Assembly (NCBI GenBank): GCA_019454705.1
Contig: JACFNS010000173.1
Location: 1-5,861 of the forward strand
Direction: 5' to 3'
From: Taibaiella sp.
GTDB lineage: Bacteria > Bacteroidota > Bacteroidia > Chitinophagales > Chitinophagaceae
Length of the DNA: 5,861 nt
The notes under the pieces were generated by a model. That model saw nothing but the letters and a program-made list of their open reading frames with translations, did no database searches and had not been told where the DNA came from. A program made the translations under genes and the position numbers. Every line of letters begins with the position of its first letter. Positions within the stretch are counted from its first letter, which is position 1. Below are positions 5,686-5,861 of this stretch, in pieces.

Positions 5686-5861
5686 TCAGTATAGGTCTAT
5701 GATGCCGTTTCGGATAGCATACATCACCAACCCTATGCGCGACCTTACGTTCAGCTTGTGAAATAACCTGTCGCGGTAACCATCAATCGTCCTTTCGGAT
5801 ACAGCCATTGCCGTTGACATTTCCTTATAGGTCATCTCTGTACAGGCCATTTTCAGAAAGT
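5686..5861 (-). CDS. NarL/LuxR-family response regulator, C-terminal DNA-binding domain (5' end outside window)
   Basis: Only the last 57 codons and the TGA (5688-5686) are inside the window; bases 5860-5861 belong to a split codon. The fragment begins FLKMACTEMTYKEMSTAM and continues through the recognition-helix segment VSERTIDGYRDRLFHKLNV, ending in RSRIGLVMYAIRNGIIDLY. This is the four-helix LuxR/GerE helix-turn-helix. It has the S-x-R-T-I recognition-helix start and KLNVRSRIGLVMYA after it, the form common in Bacteroidota NarL/FixJ-type response regulators. A phosphoacceptor receiver domain is expected upstream but cannot be seen. It would act in the cytoplasm as a transcription factor downstream of a histidine kinase. 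It shares orientation with the MBL-fold gene, separated by 131 bp; whether it regulates that gene is not shown by the sequence. Confidence 0.9.
   Translation of the reverse strand, partial: FLKMACTEMTYKEMSTAMAVSERTIDGYRDRLFHKLNVRSRIGLVMYAIRNGIIDLY

Overview
The window looks like chromosomal DNA of a Bacteroidota bacterium, probably Chitinophagia/Chitinophagaceae-like. Four lines of sequence evidence point there: a DUF6089-type outer-membrane protein, small β-barrels of the OMP_b-brl type ending in an aromatic residue, translation starts preceded by A-rich stretches instead of Shine-Dalgarno motifs, and a Bacteroidota-style NarL/LuxR regulator C-terminus. Genus assignment is inference only.

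Layout. Positions 1-2065 carry three genes on the minus strand. In transcription order they are a stand-alone cobalamin-binding domain protein (2065-1640), an enoyl-CoA hydratase (crotonase, 1621-842) and a DUF6089-like outer-membrane β-barrel protein cut by the window edge (804-1). The first two are 18 bp apart and very likely co-transcribed. They suggest short- or branched-chain acyl-CoA metabolism with a B12-dependent acyl-CoA mutase whose large subunit is not in the window. The barrel protein follows after 37 bp and may be read-through or independent.

A 74-bp divergent gap separates this block from a plus-strand block. That block holds a small lipoprotein gene interrupted by an in-frame TAA (2140-2559), then two tandem related outer-membrane β-barrel proteins (2611-3294 and 3343-4050). 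These three reading frames are spaced closely enough to be one envelope-protein transcription unit.

The plus block meets a minus-strand gene tail to tail at 4050/4055, inside a long inverted repeat that covers both stop codons. The minus gene (5554-4055) encodes a 499-residue secreted metallo-β-lactamase-fold protein with a large N-terminal domain. Its metal site appears degraded. The last 176 bases hold the C-terminal DNA-binding domain of a NarL/LuxR-family regulator, also on the minus strand.

No gene-free stretch exceeds 131 bp. I see no tRNA, rRNA, CRISPR, insertion sequence or phage signal. No defence or otherwise novel multi-gene system is evident. The points most worth a second look are the interrupted lipoprotein gene, the atypical metal site of the MBL-fold protein and the hairpin shared by two convergent gene ends.
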